A stretch of 22,817 nt of DNA from an uncultured Clostridia bacterium. GTDB lineage: Bacteria > Bacillota > Clostridia > TANB77 > RGIG9151. This document shows positions 6,487-14,247 of the stretch, piece by piece (within the stretch, counting starts at the first letter, position 1; every line of letters starts with the position of its first letter). The stretch spans positions 1-22,817 of the forward strand of contig CAKSUD010000024.1 of the NCBI GenBank assembly GCA_934500865.1, written 5' to 3'. Under the pieces are notes generated by a model that searched no databases, was not told where the DNA came from, and saw nothing but the letters and a program-made list of their open reading frames with translations. The position numbers and the translations under genes are program-made.

Positions 6487-8123
6487 TTTAAACTTTCGAG
6501 TGGTTCAACATATAGAGTTTTATAATTTTCATATATTACCATACCCGGTTTTGCACCGGGTATTTTTTTAACGTTTTTCACCAATGTATAATCAACCTCA
6601 ACTTTAGGGGAATTTTTTAATTTACTATGATATGCAGCAAGTGAGGCCACTTTAGATAATGTTTCGCATGAAACATTATCTAAACTAACATTGTTTAAAC
6701 GCAAAATAGCGTGTGATCCGGGAGCGTTTTTTACATGAAACCATATATCTGTTTTTGATGCAATATGAAATGTTAGTTTATCATTTTGAATGTTGTTTTT
6801 TCCTATTAATACTTTATAGTTACTAACATCAAATTCTAGTGGTTTTGAAGGCATATCCTTTTGTTTTTTTGATACTTTTTTTATGATTCCTTGTTCTATT
6901 AATTCTAATTTTATTTCTTCTAAATCTTCAATATACTTTTGAGTATGTATTTCATAAAATAGACTTTCAAAGTAGTTTAGGGCAGAGATTAATTCTTCTT
7001 TTTGTTTTGAACAGGCAATTAAAGTATTTTTTAATTTATTATATTTTTTAAATATGCTTTGCAAATTTTGTGATGCTGTTAAATTAGGATTTAACTGTAA
7101 TGTTATAGGACAGCCTGTGTAATAGTTATCTAGTGTAATTTCTTTATCAAATGGCTTTACTTTATATAAATTTGAGCTTAGAAGTTCTCCTTCTATTTTT
7201 AATTTTTCCATATCTTTTGTGGATTCGATTTTTTTATTAACTATTTCAAGATTTTTTTCATATTTTGATACTAATTTTGAAACTATGTGAGCCAGTTCGT
7301 TTTTAGCACTTTCTATTTTTCTGTTTTCTAGTTTATATGTATAAAAATAGTCTATTGCTTGTGATAAAGAATCAAAATGCTTTTTGTTATAATTTGAGGG
7401 TAAATCTATAAAATAAAAATCTTTTGGTATGTTATTATCTAATAAAACAACAGGTTGTACTTTGTGATTAATGAAGTTATTAAATTCATCGTATGACGAA
7501 ATGTTAAGTGAATTTGAAACTAAAGTACAAATTCCTGTAAAATGAGCTGAAAGTTTATTGTCGGATTGCAAAATATTATCAAAATCAGCTTTTTTTATAG
7601 AAAATGGATTTTGTTTATCTTGAGATGGGGGAAGAATATATTTTCTTCCTGGCATAACTTCACGAACACTGCTTATTTCAAAGTCTATATGATGAATTGA
7701 GTCGATAATAGTGTTGTTTTCAGTGGTAAGTATAATATTACTATGCTTTCCCATCATTTCTATAATTAGAATTTTAGTTTCTTTGTCTCCTAATTCATTA
7801 CTATTTTCAAATGTAAAGTTTATTATTCTATCATTATTAGGTTGAAAAATATTGACGAGTTTCGCTCCGAGTAAATATTTTCTTAAAACCATACAAAAAT
7901 TAAATGGTTTTGTTGGATTTTCTATACTTTTAACTTCTGTTATATGTGCTCTTGCATTTTCGGCATTTGCAGATAATAAGAGTTTATATGTAACTCTATT
8001 ATTTCTGATGAATAATAGAGTTTCATCTTTATTTGGTTGTATTATTTTATCTATTTTTCCTTCTAACAGTATAGAGGATAATTCATTACAAATATTTTTT
8101 GTTACTAATCCATCGTATGGCAT
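6483..8123 (-). CDS. rqcH: RqcH, NFACT-family ribosome quality control factor
   Basis: A 546-residue NFACT protein (bacterial Rqc2/NEMF homologue, often annotated as fibronectin-binding protein FbpA). In the studied B. subtilis homologue, RqcH binds obstructed 50S subunits and recruits tRNA-Ala to add C-terminal alanine tails. Seen here: the NFACT-N domain starting MPYDGLVTKNICNEL, the Asp98-Arg99 pair in PNNDRI needed for function in homologues, a central coiled-coil region (about 265-420), and the NFACT-R domain (about 430-540) with DIWFHVKNAPGSHAILR and IPGAKPGMVIY. Start ATG with AAGGAG 7 nt upstream. It follows spoIIR by 50 nt on the same strand and has a candidate extended -10 of its own. 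Its stop overlaps the convergent gene's stop in TTAA. Confidence 0.95.
   Translation of the reverse strand: MPYDGLVTKNICNELSSILLEGKIDKIIQPNKDETLLFIRNNRVTYKLLLSANAENARAHITEVKSIENPTKPFNFCMVLRKYLLGAKLVNIFQPNNDRIINFTFENSNELGDKETKILIIEMMGKHSNIILTTENNTIIDSIHHIDFEISSVREVMPGRKYILPPSQDKQNPFSIKKADFDNILQSDNKLSAHFTGICTLVSNSLNISSYDEFNNFINHKVQPVVLLDNNIPKDFYFIDLPSNYNKKHFDSLSQAIDYFYTYKLENRKIESAKNELAHIVSKLVSKYEKNLEIVNKKIESTKDMEKLKIEGELLSSNLYKVKPFDKEITLDNYYTGCPITLQLNPNLTASQNLQSIFKKYNKLKNTLIACSKQKEELISALNYFESLFYEIHTQKYIEDLEEIKLELIEQGIIKKVSKKQKDMPSKPLEFDVSNYKVLIGKNNIQNDKLTFHIASKTDIWFHVKNAPGSHAILRLNNVSLDNVSCETLSKVASLAAYHSKLKNSPKVEVDYTLVKNVKKIPGAKPGMVIYENYKTLYVEPLESLN
6541..6569 (+). terminator. Intrinsic terminator for the plus-strand gene, inside the rqcH coding sequence
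   Basis: ATACCCGGT (6541-6549), loop TTTGC and ACCGGGTAT (6555-6563) form a perfect 9-bp stem, followed by six T (6564-6569). It lies 54 nt past the plus-strand stop and coincides with rqcH codons 520-528 on the other strand. In the rqcH transcript the hairpin has no following U run, so termination should be one-directional. Confidence 0.85.
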
Positions 8124-8156
8124 AAATAGTCTCCTTTTTGTTTATATTTTGAGATT

Positions 8157-8165
8157 ATTTTACCA
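8157..8165 (-). promoter_or_regulatory. Candidate extended -10 promoter for rqcH
   Basis: On the minus strand the spoIIR-rqcH gap reads TGGTAAAAT, an extended -10 (TGnTAnnnT) with no clear -35. The predicted start near 8150 leaves a short leader that contains the AAGGAG site. It would allow rqcH expression independent of spoIIR. Confidence 0.4.
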
Positions 8166-8173
8166 TATAGTCT

Positions 8174-8776
8174 TTAAGAATTCCACCATTCTAGTAATCT
8201 AAACTTTATTTTTACATCAGGCTTATCTGAGTTTATTAGATTGTATTCTTCGTCTGTAAGATTTTCTTTCAAAGTTTTTTCAGATTTTTCATTAAATGTT
8301 CCGGCAGAACTATCAGTAAAACATAATGGAGGGAACATGACACACCACCAATTGTTTCCTTTTCCTTCTCCGATAATTATTTTTAGTGCTTCATATTCTC
8401 CGGCAGGAAAGGATACTTTTTGATAGTGCTTTGTTGGAAAGTTAGATGTGTTTAATGAAACTGCAATTGGGTAATCTGTATATTCCGATACGACCTCACT
8501 AGCAATATTTTTTATATTATCCATATTACCGGAAATTATTTTTTTTGTTTCATTTAGGTCAGTACTATTTTCTAATTTAGGAGTAAGGAATTCTACTACT
8601 TTATCTCTTACTTTTAATTTTAAGTTTTGGTCAAATGATGAATTGCTGTTAGCAAGTATATGGAGTCGTAAAACTTTATTAGCTAAAGAATGTTGGATGG
8701 ATATACTGTTAAAAATATATAATATAGATATCAAAATTAAAGATAAAATTGAAATTGATACAGTTTTTCTTAACAC
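8174..8776 (-). CDS. spoIIR: Stage II sporulation protein R
   Basis: A 200-residue SpoIIR, the forespore-made signal protein that is secreted into the intermembrane space and triggers SpoIIGA to process pro-sigma-E in the mother cell. It has an N-terminal membrane segment (about residues 5-23). The family signature follows: VLRLHILANSNSSFDQ (35-50), LKLKVRDKV, SNFPTKHYQKVSFPAGEYEA (111-130), and IGEGKGNNWWCVMFPPLCF (135-153). GTG start with AAAGGGGG at 8786-8793. The length is normal. A sigma-F-like promoter lies just upstream. The gene diverges from the acyl-CoA synthetase-like gene and is followed by rqcH. Confidence 0.95.
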   Translation of the reverse strand: MLRKTVSISILSLILISILYIFNSISIQHSLANKVLRLHILANSNSSFDQNLKLKVRDKVVEFLTPKLENSTDLNETKKIISGNMDNIKNIASEVVSEYTDYPIAVSLNTSNFPTKHYQKVSFPAGEYEALKIIIGEGKGNNWWCVMFPPLCFTDSSAGTFNEKSEKTLKENLTDEEYNLINSDKPDVKIKFRLLEWWNS

Positions 8777-8800
8777 GGTTAATTTCCCCCTTTAATTTTG

Positions 8801-8828
8801 ATTATTTCCATTTTTTCAATATTAATAC
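8801..8828 (-). promoter_or_regulatory. Sigma-F-type promoter of spoIIR
   Basis: On the minus strand GTATT (8828-8824), a 14-nt spacer and GGAAATAAT (8809-8801) fit the forespore sigma-F pattern (GWATA, about 15 nt, GGnnAnAnT): 4/5 at -35 and every fixed position at -10. spoIIR is a known sigma-F target in B. subtilis. The start site would be near 8794, just before the ribosome site. Confidence 0.6.
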
Positions 8829-8842
8829 CATTTAAATAGAAT

Positions 8843-8869
8843 TTGACAAGAAAACATTATTAATATACT
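8843..8869 (+). promoter_or_regulatory. Candidate sigma-A promoter for the acyl-CoA synthetase-like gene
   Basis: TTGACA (8843-8848), a short 15-nt spacer and TATACT (8864-8869). The -35 is perfect and the -10 matches 5/6. The ribosome site AAGGAGG (8882-8888) follows. It lies back to back with the spoIIR promoter. Confidence 0.5.
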
Positions 8870-8893
8870 CTACTAAAAGATAAGGAGGCTATT

Positions 8894-10690
8894 ATGGAAA
8901 AGAAGGAAGTTTTAATTTATGAAGAAAATAATAGAACCATTTATAAGGGAAACGGAAATATAGATGGTGATAAATTACTTAATTTAAGAGATTTAGTGAC
9001 GAGTTCTAAAACTAAATATGGTGAAAGAATAGCATTTAAGTTTAAAAGAAACAGAAAAATTGTTGAAAAGAGTTATTTAGATTTTGCATCTGATATAGAC
9101 TGTATGGGTACAGCACTTTGTACTTTGGGTTTGAAGGGTAAAAAAATTGCTATTATTTCTGAAAACAGATATGAATGGGCAGTAAGTTATCTAGCAATAG
9201 CGAACGGAACAGGAGTGGTTGTACCACTTGATAAACATTTGCCAGAGTCTGAAATAGAGAATTTACTTTTGCGAAGTAAATGCGAGGCGATATTTTTTAG
9301 TAAACAATATAAGGATATAATGAAAAGTATTTCGTTAAAGAACAATTTTGTTAAAAAGTATATATGTATGGATGATATTCCTATGGATAAAGAAAAGAAA
9401 TTTGTTACAATGGACTATTTGGCTGGAAAAGGCACAAAGGAATTAATAAAGGGAAATAAATGTTTTACTAATGCTAAAATAGAAAATGAGTCTATGAATT
9501 TTTTAATATTTACTTCCGGTACTACAAAGGCTTCTAAGGGGGTTATGTTATCGCATAAAAATATAATTTCGGGTATTAATTCTTGTGCTGCAATAATAAA
9601 GTTGAATAAGGATGATGTGCATTTATCGTTATTGCCTTTACACCATACATTCGAGAATACAATTGGCTTTTTATATATGGTATACTCTGGAGTATGTATT
9701 GCTTATTGTGAAGGAATAAAACATTTGGCAGAAAATTTACAAGAATTTGATGTAAGTATATTAATTGCTGTTCCTGCTATATACGAAGCACTATATAAAA
9801 GGTTTAATGAAGGAATTAAGAAAAGTGGTAAAGAAAAGGTTGTAAAGACTTTGGAAAAATTAGCTACTTTTTGTGATAGACTTGGCTTTAATGCACGAAG
9901 GAAGATTATGTCGCCGATAAGAAATAGAATTTCGCCAAAGCTAAGGTTTATGGTGTCTGGTGCTGCTCCTATGAAAGAGGATATAATTGAGACTTTTGAA
10001 AATATCGGAATAAGATTTGTTCAAGGATATGGACTTACTGAGACTGCACCTATTGTATGTGCGACCAATCCTGAGAAGAGAATGGTTGGGGGCGTAGGAT
10101 ATCCTGTAAAGGATGTATCCGTTACTTTAGATAATATAGATGAAAACGGAATCGGTGAATTACTTGTAAAAGGTGGAAATGTTACTTTAGGATATTTTGA
10201 AAATGAAGAAGAAACAAAGGAAGTCTTTACTGAGGATGGTTGGTTTAAGACAGGAGACTTGGCTCAAATTTCTAAAGACGGGGAAGTTAAAATAGTTGGA
10301 AGGGCTAAATCAATGATTGTTTTTCCAAATGGTAAAAAAGCATTCCCAGAGGAATATGAATCAATACTTAATCTTGAAAATTTTATAAAAGAATCGTTTG
10401 TTTGGGGATATAAAACTAAAGACGGAGATGTGCAGATTTGTGCTAAGATTGTTGTAGATGGAAAAGATGAAAGTGTTGCAAGTAAAGTTGAAGAAGTAAT
10501 AAAAGAGATAAATAAAAATGTTCCTCAATATAAAATTATTAGATATTTTATTTTAACGAATGAGGAGTTGATAAAAACTACGACATTAAAGATAAAAAGA
10601 CCGATAGAGCAAAAAAATACTGAAGAGTATATTAGTTCTACAGGTAAAGATATGCGAAAGCTAAATAAGAGTTTTATTCATAAAGTGTGA
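8894..10690 (+). CDS. AMP-forming long-chain acyl-CoA synthetase-like enzyme
   Basis: A 598-residue member of the ANL superfamily (AMP-binding). These enzymes activate a carboxylate as acyl-AMP and usually transfer it to CoA; the length and sequence are closest to long-chain fatty acid ligases (FadD-like). Motifs: the P-loop-like FTSGTTKASKGVML (206-219), the LPLHHTFE motif (247-254), VSGAAPM (354-360), QGYGLTETAP (377-386), the adenylate-binding GWFKTGDLA (449-457), the hinge GRAKSMIVFPNGKKAFPEE (469-487), and the C-terminal catalytic-lysine region ITTTLKIKRP-like (TTTLKIKRP). ATG with an ideal AAGGAGG. It appears monocistronic. The substrate cannot be determined, and an acyl-ACP or other carboxylate ligase is possible. 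Confidence 0.9.
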   Translation: MEKKEVLIYEENNRTIYKGNGNIDGDKLLNLRDLVTSSKTKYGERIAFKFKRNRKIVEKSYLDFASDIDCMGTALCTLGLKGKKIAIISENRYEWAVSYLAIANGTGVVVPLDKHLPESEIENLLLRSKCEAIFFSKQYKDIMKSISLKNNFVKKYICMDDIPMDKEKKFVTMDYLAGKGTKELIKGNKCFTNAKIENESMNFLIFTSGTTKASKGVMLSHKNIISGINSCAAIIKLNKDDVHLSLLPLHHTFENTIGFLYMVYSGVCIAYCEGIKHLAENLQEFDVSILIAVPAIYEALYKRFNEGIKKSGKEKVVKTLEKLATFCDRLGFNARRKIMSPIRNRISPKLRFMVSGAAPMKEDIIETFENIGIRFVQGYGLTETAPIVCATNPEKRMVGGVGYPVKDVSVTLDNIDENGIGELLVKGGNVTLGYFENEEETKEVFTEDGWFKTGDLAQISKDGEVKIVGRAKSMIVFPNGKKAFPEEYESILNLENFIKESFVWGYKTKDGDVQICAKIVVDGKDESVASKVEEVIKEINKNVPQYKIIRYFILTNEELIKTTTLKIKRPIEQKNTEEYISSTGKDMRKLNKSFIHKV

Positions 10691-10704
10691 TAACATGGTG
10701 AAAG

Positions 10705-10733
10705 TTTGTAAATACTGCTAGTGTTTTTACAAA
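10705..10733. promoter_or_regulatory. Inverted repeat before the prfA promoter, possible operator or weak terminator
   Basis: TTTGTAAA (10705-10712) and TTTACAAA (10726-10733) form a perfect 8-bp inverted repeat around a smaller ACT-GCT-AGT hairpin. No T run follows, so it is not a classical terminator. It covers the -35 position of the prfA promoter. Confidence 0.35.
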
Positions 10734-10739
10734 ATCTGT

Positions 10740-10747
10740 GATACAAT
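10740..10747 (+). promoter_or_regulatory. Candidate extended -10 promoter for the prfA operon
   Basis: TGATACAAT (extended -10 TGn plus TACAAT at 10742-10747) with no good -35. The start near 10754 gives a leader of about 32 nt with the ribosome site GAAAGGAT. Confidence 0.45.
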
Positions 10748-10785
10748 ATAAAAGGTTAAAAAGATGTATTGAAAGGATGAATTAA

Positions 10786-11847
10786 ATGTTTAATAAATTA
10801 AAGGGTGTAGAGGAAAGATATGAGGAGCTTACGGCTGAAATTAGTAAACCTGAAGTGATTGCGGACCAGAATACTTGGAAAAAGCTTATGAAAGAAAGAG
10901 CTGATATGGAGGATATTGTTAACAAATATCGCGAATATAAACAAGTTAGAACCGATATAGACAGTGCAAAAGAACTATTAAATGATAAAGAACTTCATGA
11001 GCTTGCTCAAATGGAATTGGTGACTGGAGAAGAAAAATTAAGAGTTATTGAGGAAGAGTTAAAAGTCTTACTTTTACCAAAAGACCCAAATGATGATAAA
11101 AACGTTATTGTAGAAATTCGTGGCGGTGCCGGTGGAGAAGAGGCTGCTTTATTTGCCGGAACTTTATTTAGAATGTATAGTAGGTATGCAGAAAGAAAAA
11201 GATGGAAGGTTGAAGTCTTAAATGATAATCCAACAGGTCTTGGAGGATATAAAGAAGTTAGTTTCATGATTTCTGGTAAAGGTGCATATAGTAAATTGAA
11301 GTTTGAAAGTGGTGTGCATCGTGTACAACGTGTACCGGAGACCGAGACTAATGGAAGAATACACACTTCTACAGTTACTGTTGCCGTTTTACCCGAACTT
11401 GAAGAGGTAGATATAGAGATTAATCCGGCTGATTTAAAGACAGACACGTATCGTTCTAGTGGTGCTGGTGGTCAACATGTAAATAAGACAGAATCTGCAA
11501 TAAGAATTACACATATTCCTACCGGAATTGTTGTTGCGTGTCAAGAGGAGCGTTCTCAAATTCAAAATAGAGAAAGAGCTATGACTATGCTTCGTGCAAA
11601 ATTATTTGAACAACAAGAAGAAGAACGAATGAAAAAGATGGCTAATGATAGAAAAATGCAAGTTGGAACAGGAGATAGAAGTGAAAAAATCAGAACTTAT
11701 AATTATCCTCAAGGAAGGGTAACAGATCATAGAATTAATTATAGTGTTTTCCAATTAGAGAATTTTACAGACGGAGATTTGGATGAAATGATTGATGCAT
11801 TGATTACCGCGGATAGAGCTATTAAATTATCTGTACAAAATGGCTAG
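10786..11847 (+). CDS. prfA: Peptide chain release factor 1
   Basis: A 353-residue class I release factor reading UAA and UAG. The PxT stop-codon tripeptide is P184-E-T186 in HRVQRVPETETNGRIHTST, which marks RF1 rather than RF2. The catalytic GGQ is at 228-230 (SSGAGGQHVNKTESAIRITH), whose Gln is normally N5-methylated by PrmC. The C-terminal RTYNYPQGRVTDHRI (303-317) is typical. It is the first gene of a likely operon with the ZIP transporter 14 nt downstream. prmC, often next to prfA in Firmicutes, is not in this window. Confidence 0.97.
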   Translation: MFNKLKGVEERYEELTAEISKPEVIADQNTWKKLMKERADMEDIVNKYREYKQVRTDIDSAKELLNDKELHELAQMELVTGEEKLRVIEEELKVLLLPKDPNDDKNVIVEIRGGAGGEEAALFAGTLFRMYSRYAERKRWKVEVLNDNPTGLGGYKEVSFMISGKGAYSKLKFESGVHRVQRVPETETNGRIHTSTVTVAVLPELEEVDIEINPADLKTDTYRSSGAGGQHVNKTESAIRITHIPTGIVVACQEERSQIQNRERAMTMLRAKLFEQQEEERMKKMANDRKMQVGTGDRSEKIRTYNYPQGRVTDHRINYSVFQLENFTDGDLDEMIDALITADRAIKLSVQNG

Positions 11848-11861
11848 AAAGGAATTTTTGC

Positions 11862-12608
11862 ATGGCTAATGATATCTTTTTTATTTCTGTGTTTGGTACG
11901 ATAATGGGAATTATAGGTACCGGTTTAGGTGGAATTATTGGGTGTTTTATAAAGAATACATCTAATAAGGTTTCTAGTGCTTTTTTGCAACTATCTGCTG
12001 GTGTTATGACTTCTGTTGTATGCTTTGATTTACTCCCTGAGGGTTTTAAATTGGCGAATATGAAAATAACGCTTATAGGCTTTATATTTGGAGTGTTAAC
12101 ACTTCTTGTGACAGAGGATATAATCAGAAGACTTCAGAGAAAAACATCAAAAAATACTGGTGAAAACAAAAAACTATTTAGGGTTGGCTTTTTGATTTTT
12201 ATTGGTATAATGTTACATAATTTGCCTGAGGGTCTTGCGATTGGTGCAGGTTTTGGGGTTTCTATGCATATGGGAATTACTCTTGCAATTGTTATTGCAC
12301 TTCATGATGTTCCTGAAGGAATTGCGATTGCTTTACCTTTAAGGAAAGCTGGAACTGGTTTTTTTAAGGCTGCGGGACTTGCGTTTTTATCGGGTGTTCC
12401 TACAGGAATTGGAGCATTAATAGGTGCTCTAGTGGGAGGAATTTCTGAAGCTACTATTGGTATATCTTTAGGATTTGCCGGTGGGGCAATGTTATATATT
12501 GTTAGTGGTGAGTTAATTCCTGAGTCTAGGGATATGTATAAAGGTAGATTTTCTGTATTAGCATACATAGTTGGTTTTATTGCAGGAATATTGGTGACAT
12601 CGTTATAG
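11862..12608 (+). CDS. ZIP-family divalent metal transporter
   Basis: A 248-residue integral membrane protein with about eight predicted helices, of the ZIP family (ZupT/GufA-like) that imports zinc or other divalent cations. The two hallmark metal-binding helices carry HNLPEGLAIG (119-128) and HDVPEGIAIA (148-157). A cytoplasmic polar loop (about 88-106) separates helices 3 and 4 and lacks the His-rich repeat seen in some members. ATG start with AAAGG upstream. It is cotranscribed with prfA and followed closely by other metal-uptake genes, which favours a zinc or manganese role. The metal specificity is not readable. Confidence 0.92.
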   Translation: MANDIFFISVFGTIMGIIGTGLGGIIGCFIKNTSNKVSSAFLQLSAGVMTSVVCFDLLPEGFKLANMKITLIGFIFGVLTLLVTEDIIRRLQRKTSKNTGENKKLFRVGFLIFIGIMLHNLPEGLAIGAGFGVSMHMGITLAIVIALHDVPEGIAIALPLRKAGTGFFKAAGLAFLSGVPTGIGALIGALVGGISEATIGISLGFAGGAMLYIVSGELIPESRDMYKGRFSVLAYIVGFIAGILVTSL

Positions 12609-12617
12609 TTGATAAAT

Positions 12618-12622
12618 GGAGG
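12618..12622 (+). promoter_or_regulatory. Ribosome binding site fixing a GTG start at 12630
   Basis: GGAGG lies 7 nt before GTG 12630. The in-frame TTG at 12609 would put the site inside the gene and lengthen the lipoprotein signal unnaturally. Confidence 0.8.
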
Positions 12623-12629
12623 TTTTTTT

Positions 12630-13511
12630 GTGAAAGTTAGAATTTTGTCAGTTATTACTATATTAATTTTGTTTTTTACAGGTTGTGACCATGTTGAAGA
12701 AAAGGAAAAAGTGGGGGTTAATATTGTTACCTCTTTTTATACTACATATGTTTTTACTAAGAATATAACTAAGGATGTTCCAAATGTTAATGTGGAAAAT
12801 ATGTCTGACAACCATAGCGGTTGCTTGCATGATTATCATTTAGATACAAAAGATATGAAAAAGATTGAAAATGCTGATGTTTTTGTTATAAACGGTGCCG
12901 GACTTGAAAGTTTTTTGGAAAAAGTATATGAAAAAGAAGATTTATATCTTATTGATGCAAGTGAAGATTTAGACCTTATTCAAAGTAAATATGAGGACAA
13001 GCCTAATGAACATACTTGGCTTAGTATATCTAATGCTATATTGCAAGTAGATAAGATTGCAACGAAGTTGGCTGAGATAGATAAGGACAATGCTGACAAG
13101 TATATTGAAAATAAAAACGCATATATTGAAAGACTTAAAGAATTACGAAATGAATTAAGAGAAAGTTTATATGATGTAAGTAAGGAAATAAAAATTGTTA
13201 CAACGCATGATGCGTTTGCTTATTTTGCAAGTGATTTTGATATTGACATTGTTGATGTTATTGAAAGAGAAGAAGGACAATCTCCTACTCAAAAAGAAAT
13301 GAAGACTATTATAGATAATATTAAAGAAAACGATGTTTGCGGAATTTTTATTGAGCCTGATTATTCTAATAAATTGGCACAAACTATTGCAAATGAAAGT
13401 AATGTAAAAGTATATACTTTGGATTCTATAACAAGCGGAGACGGAAATATTTATGATTATGAAAATAAGATGAAGCAAAATATAGAGACAATAAGGGAGA
13501 GTATAAAATGA
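12630..13511 (+). CDS. Metal-binding lipoprotein of a ZnuA-type ABC transporter
   Basis: A 293-residue cluster A-I (ZnuA/PsaA-like) solute-binding lipoprotein that captures zinc or manganese outside the membrane. The signal peptide ends in a lipobox FFTGC with Cys19 as the lipidated residue. Likely ligands are His67 in LHDYHLDTKD (the family's PHDYEP site), His128 in EHTWLSI, His193 in TTHDAFAYFA, and an acidic residue near LDSITSGDG (Asp265). The backbone helix spans about 135-180. The acidic/His-rich loop found in many zinc-specific members is short. Its stop overlaps the next gene's ATG (ATGA), so translation is probably coupled to the ABC ATPase. No permease gene follows. Confidence 0.9.
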   Translation: MKVRILSVITILILFFTGCDHVEEKEKVGVNIVTSFYTTYVFTKNITKDVPNVNVENMSDNHSGCLHDYHLDTKDMKKIENADVFVINGAGLESFLEKVYEKEDLYLIDASEDLDLIQSKYEDKPNEHTWLSISNAILQVDKIATKLAEIDKDNADKYIENKNAYIERLKELRNELRESLYDVSKEIKIVTTHDAFAYFASDFDIDIVDVIEREEGQSPTQKEMKTIIDNIKENDVCGIFIEPDYSNKLAQTIANESNVKVYTLDSITSGDGNIYDYENKMKQNIETIRESIK

Positions 13512-14233
13512 TTTTAAGGTTGAAAAAATGTAATTTGTGTTGTACTAAAATTACTAATTTTTCAGTTAAAAAGGGTAATACTACGATTTTAGAAGATGTA
13601 AATCTTCATATACATTGTGGAGATTTGACTGCTATTATCGGACCGAATGGGGCAGGGAAAAGTACTTTCTTAAAGGCTATTTTGGGAGAAATTCCTCATG
13701 AGGGAACATTATCTTTTGTGGATGAAAAAAACAGAACTGCTAGAGAACCTAGAATAGGATATGTACCTCAATTTTTAGATTTTGATAAAACTAGTCCGGT
13801 TAGCGTTAAAGACCTATTTAATGTTACATACTCTAATTTCCCTTCTTGGATATCATGCAAGAAGAAAGTAAAGAATAGTGCAATCGAAGCATTAAAAAAG
13901 GTTGAAGCAGAAGAACTTGTGGAAAAAAGACTTGGAGATTTATCGGGTGGAGAATTGCAAAGAGTTTTACTCGCTCTTGCATTAACTCCTATGCCTGATA
14001 TACTATTACTTGATGAACCTGTTTCCGGGGTAGATGTAAAGGGGATGGGAATTTTTTATGATATAGTCTCAAATATGCGCAAGAAGTATGATTTGACTAT
14101 AATTTTAATTTCTCATGATTTTGAATTAGTTAAAAAGTATGCAGACAAAGTTGTTTTATTGGACAAAACTGTAAAAAAGCAAGGCCCACCTAAGGATGTT
14201 TTTTCTAGTAAAGAGTTTAATGAACTATTCTAA
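13508..14233 (+). CDS. Metal ABC transporter ATPase (ZnuC/MntB-like)
   Basis: A 241-residue ABC ATPase that should power uptake of the metal bound by the preceding lipoprotein. All motifs are intact: Walker A GPNGAGKS (45-52), Q-loop Gln88 in GYVPQFLDF, signature LSGGELQR (145-152), Walker B DILLLDEP (164-171), and H-loop His203 in ISHDF. Unusually, the N-terminus before the first strand is longer and contains C8-x2-C11-C12 (KCNLCCTKI), followed by HIHC near residues 34-37. The start overlaps the upstream stop by 4 nt. The permease normally encoded alongside is absent, the next gene being a deacetylase-like protein. Confidence 0.92.
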   Translation: MILRLKKCNLCCTKITNFSVKKGNTTILEDVNLHIHCGDLTAIIGPNGAGKSTFLKAILGEIPHEGTLSFVDEKNRTAREPRIGYVPQFLDFDKTSPVSVKDLFNVTYSNFPSWISCKKKVKNSAIEALKKVEAEELVEKRLGDLSGGELQRVLLALALTPMPDILLLDEPVSGVDVKGMGIFYDIVSNMRKKYDLTIILISHDFELVKKYADKVVLLDKTVKKQGPPKDVFSSKEFNELF

Positions 14234-14247
14234 GGAGTTGATAAATT

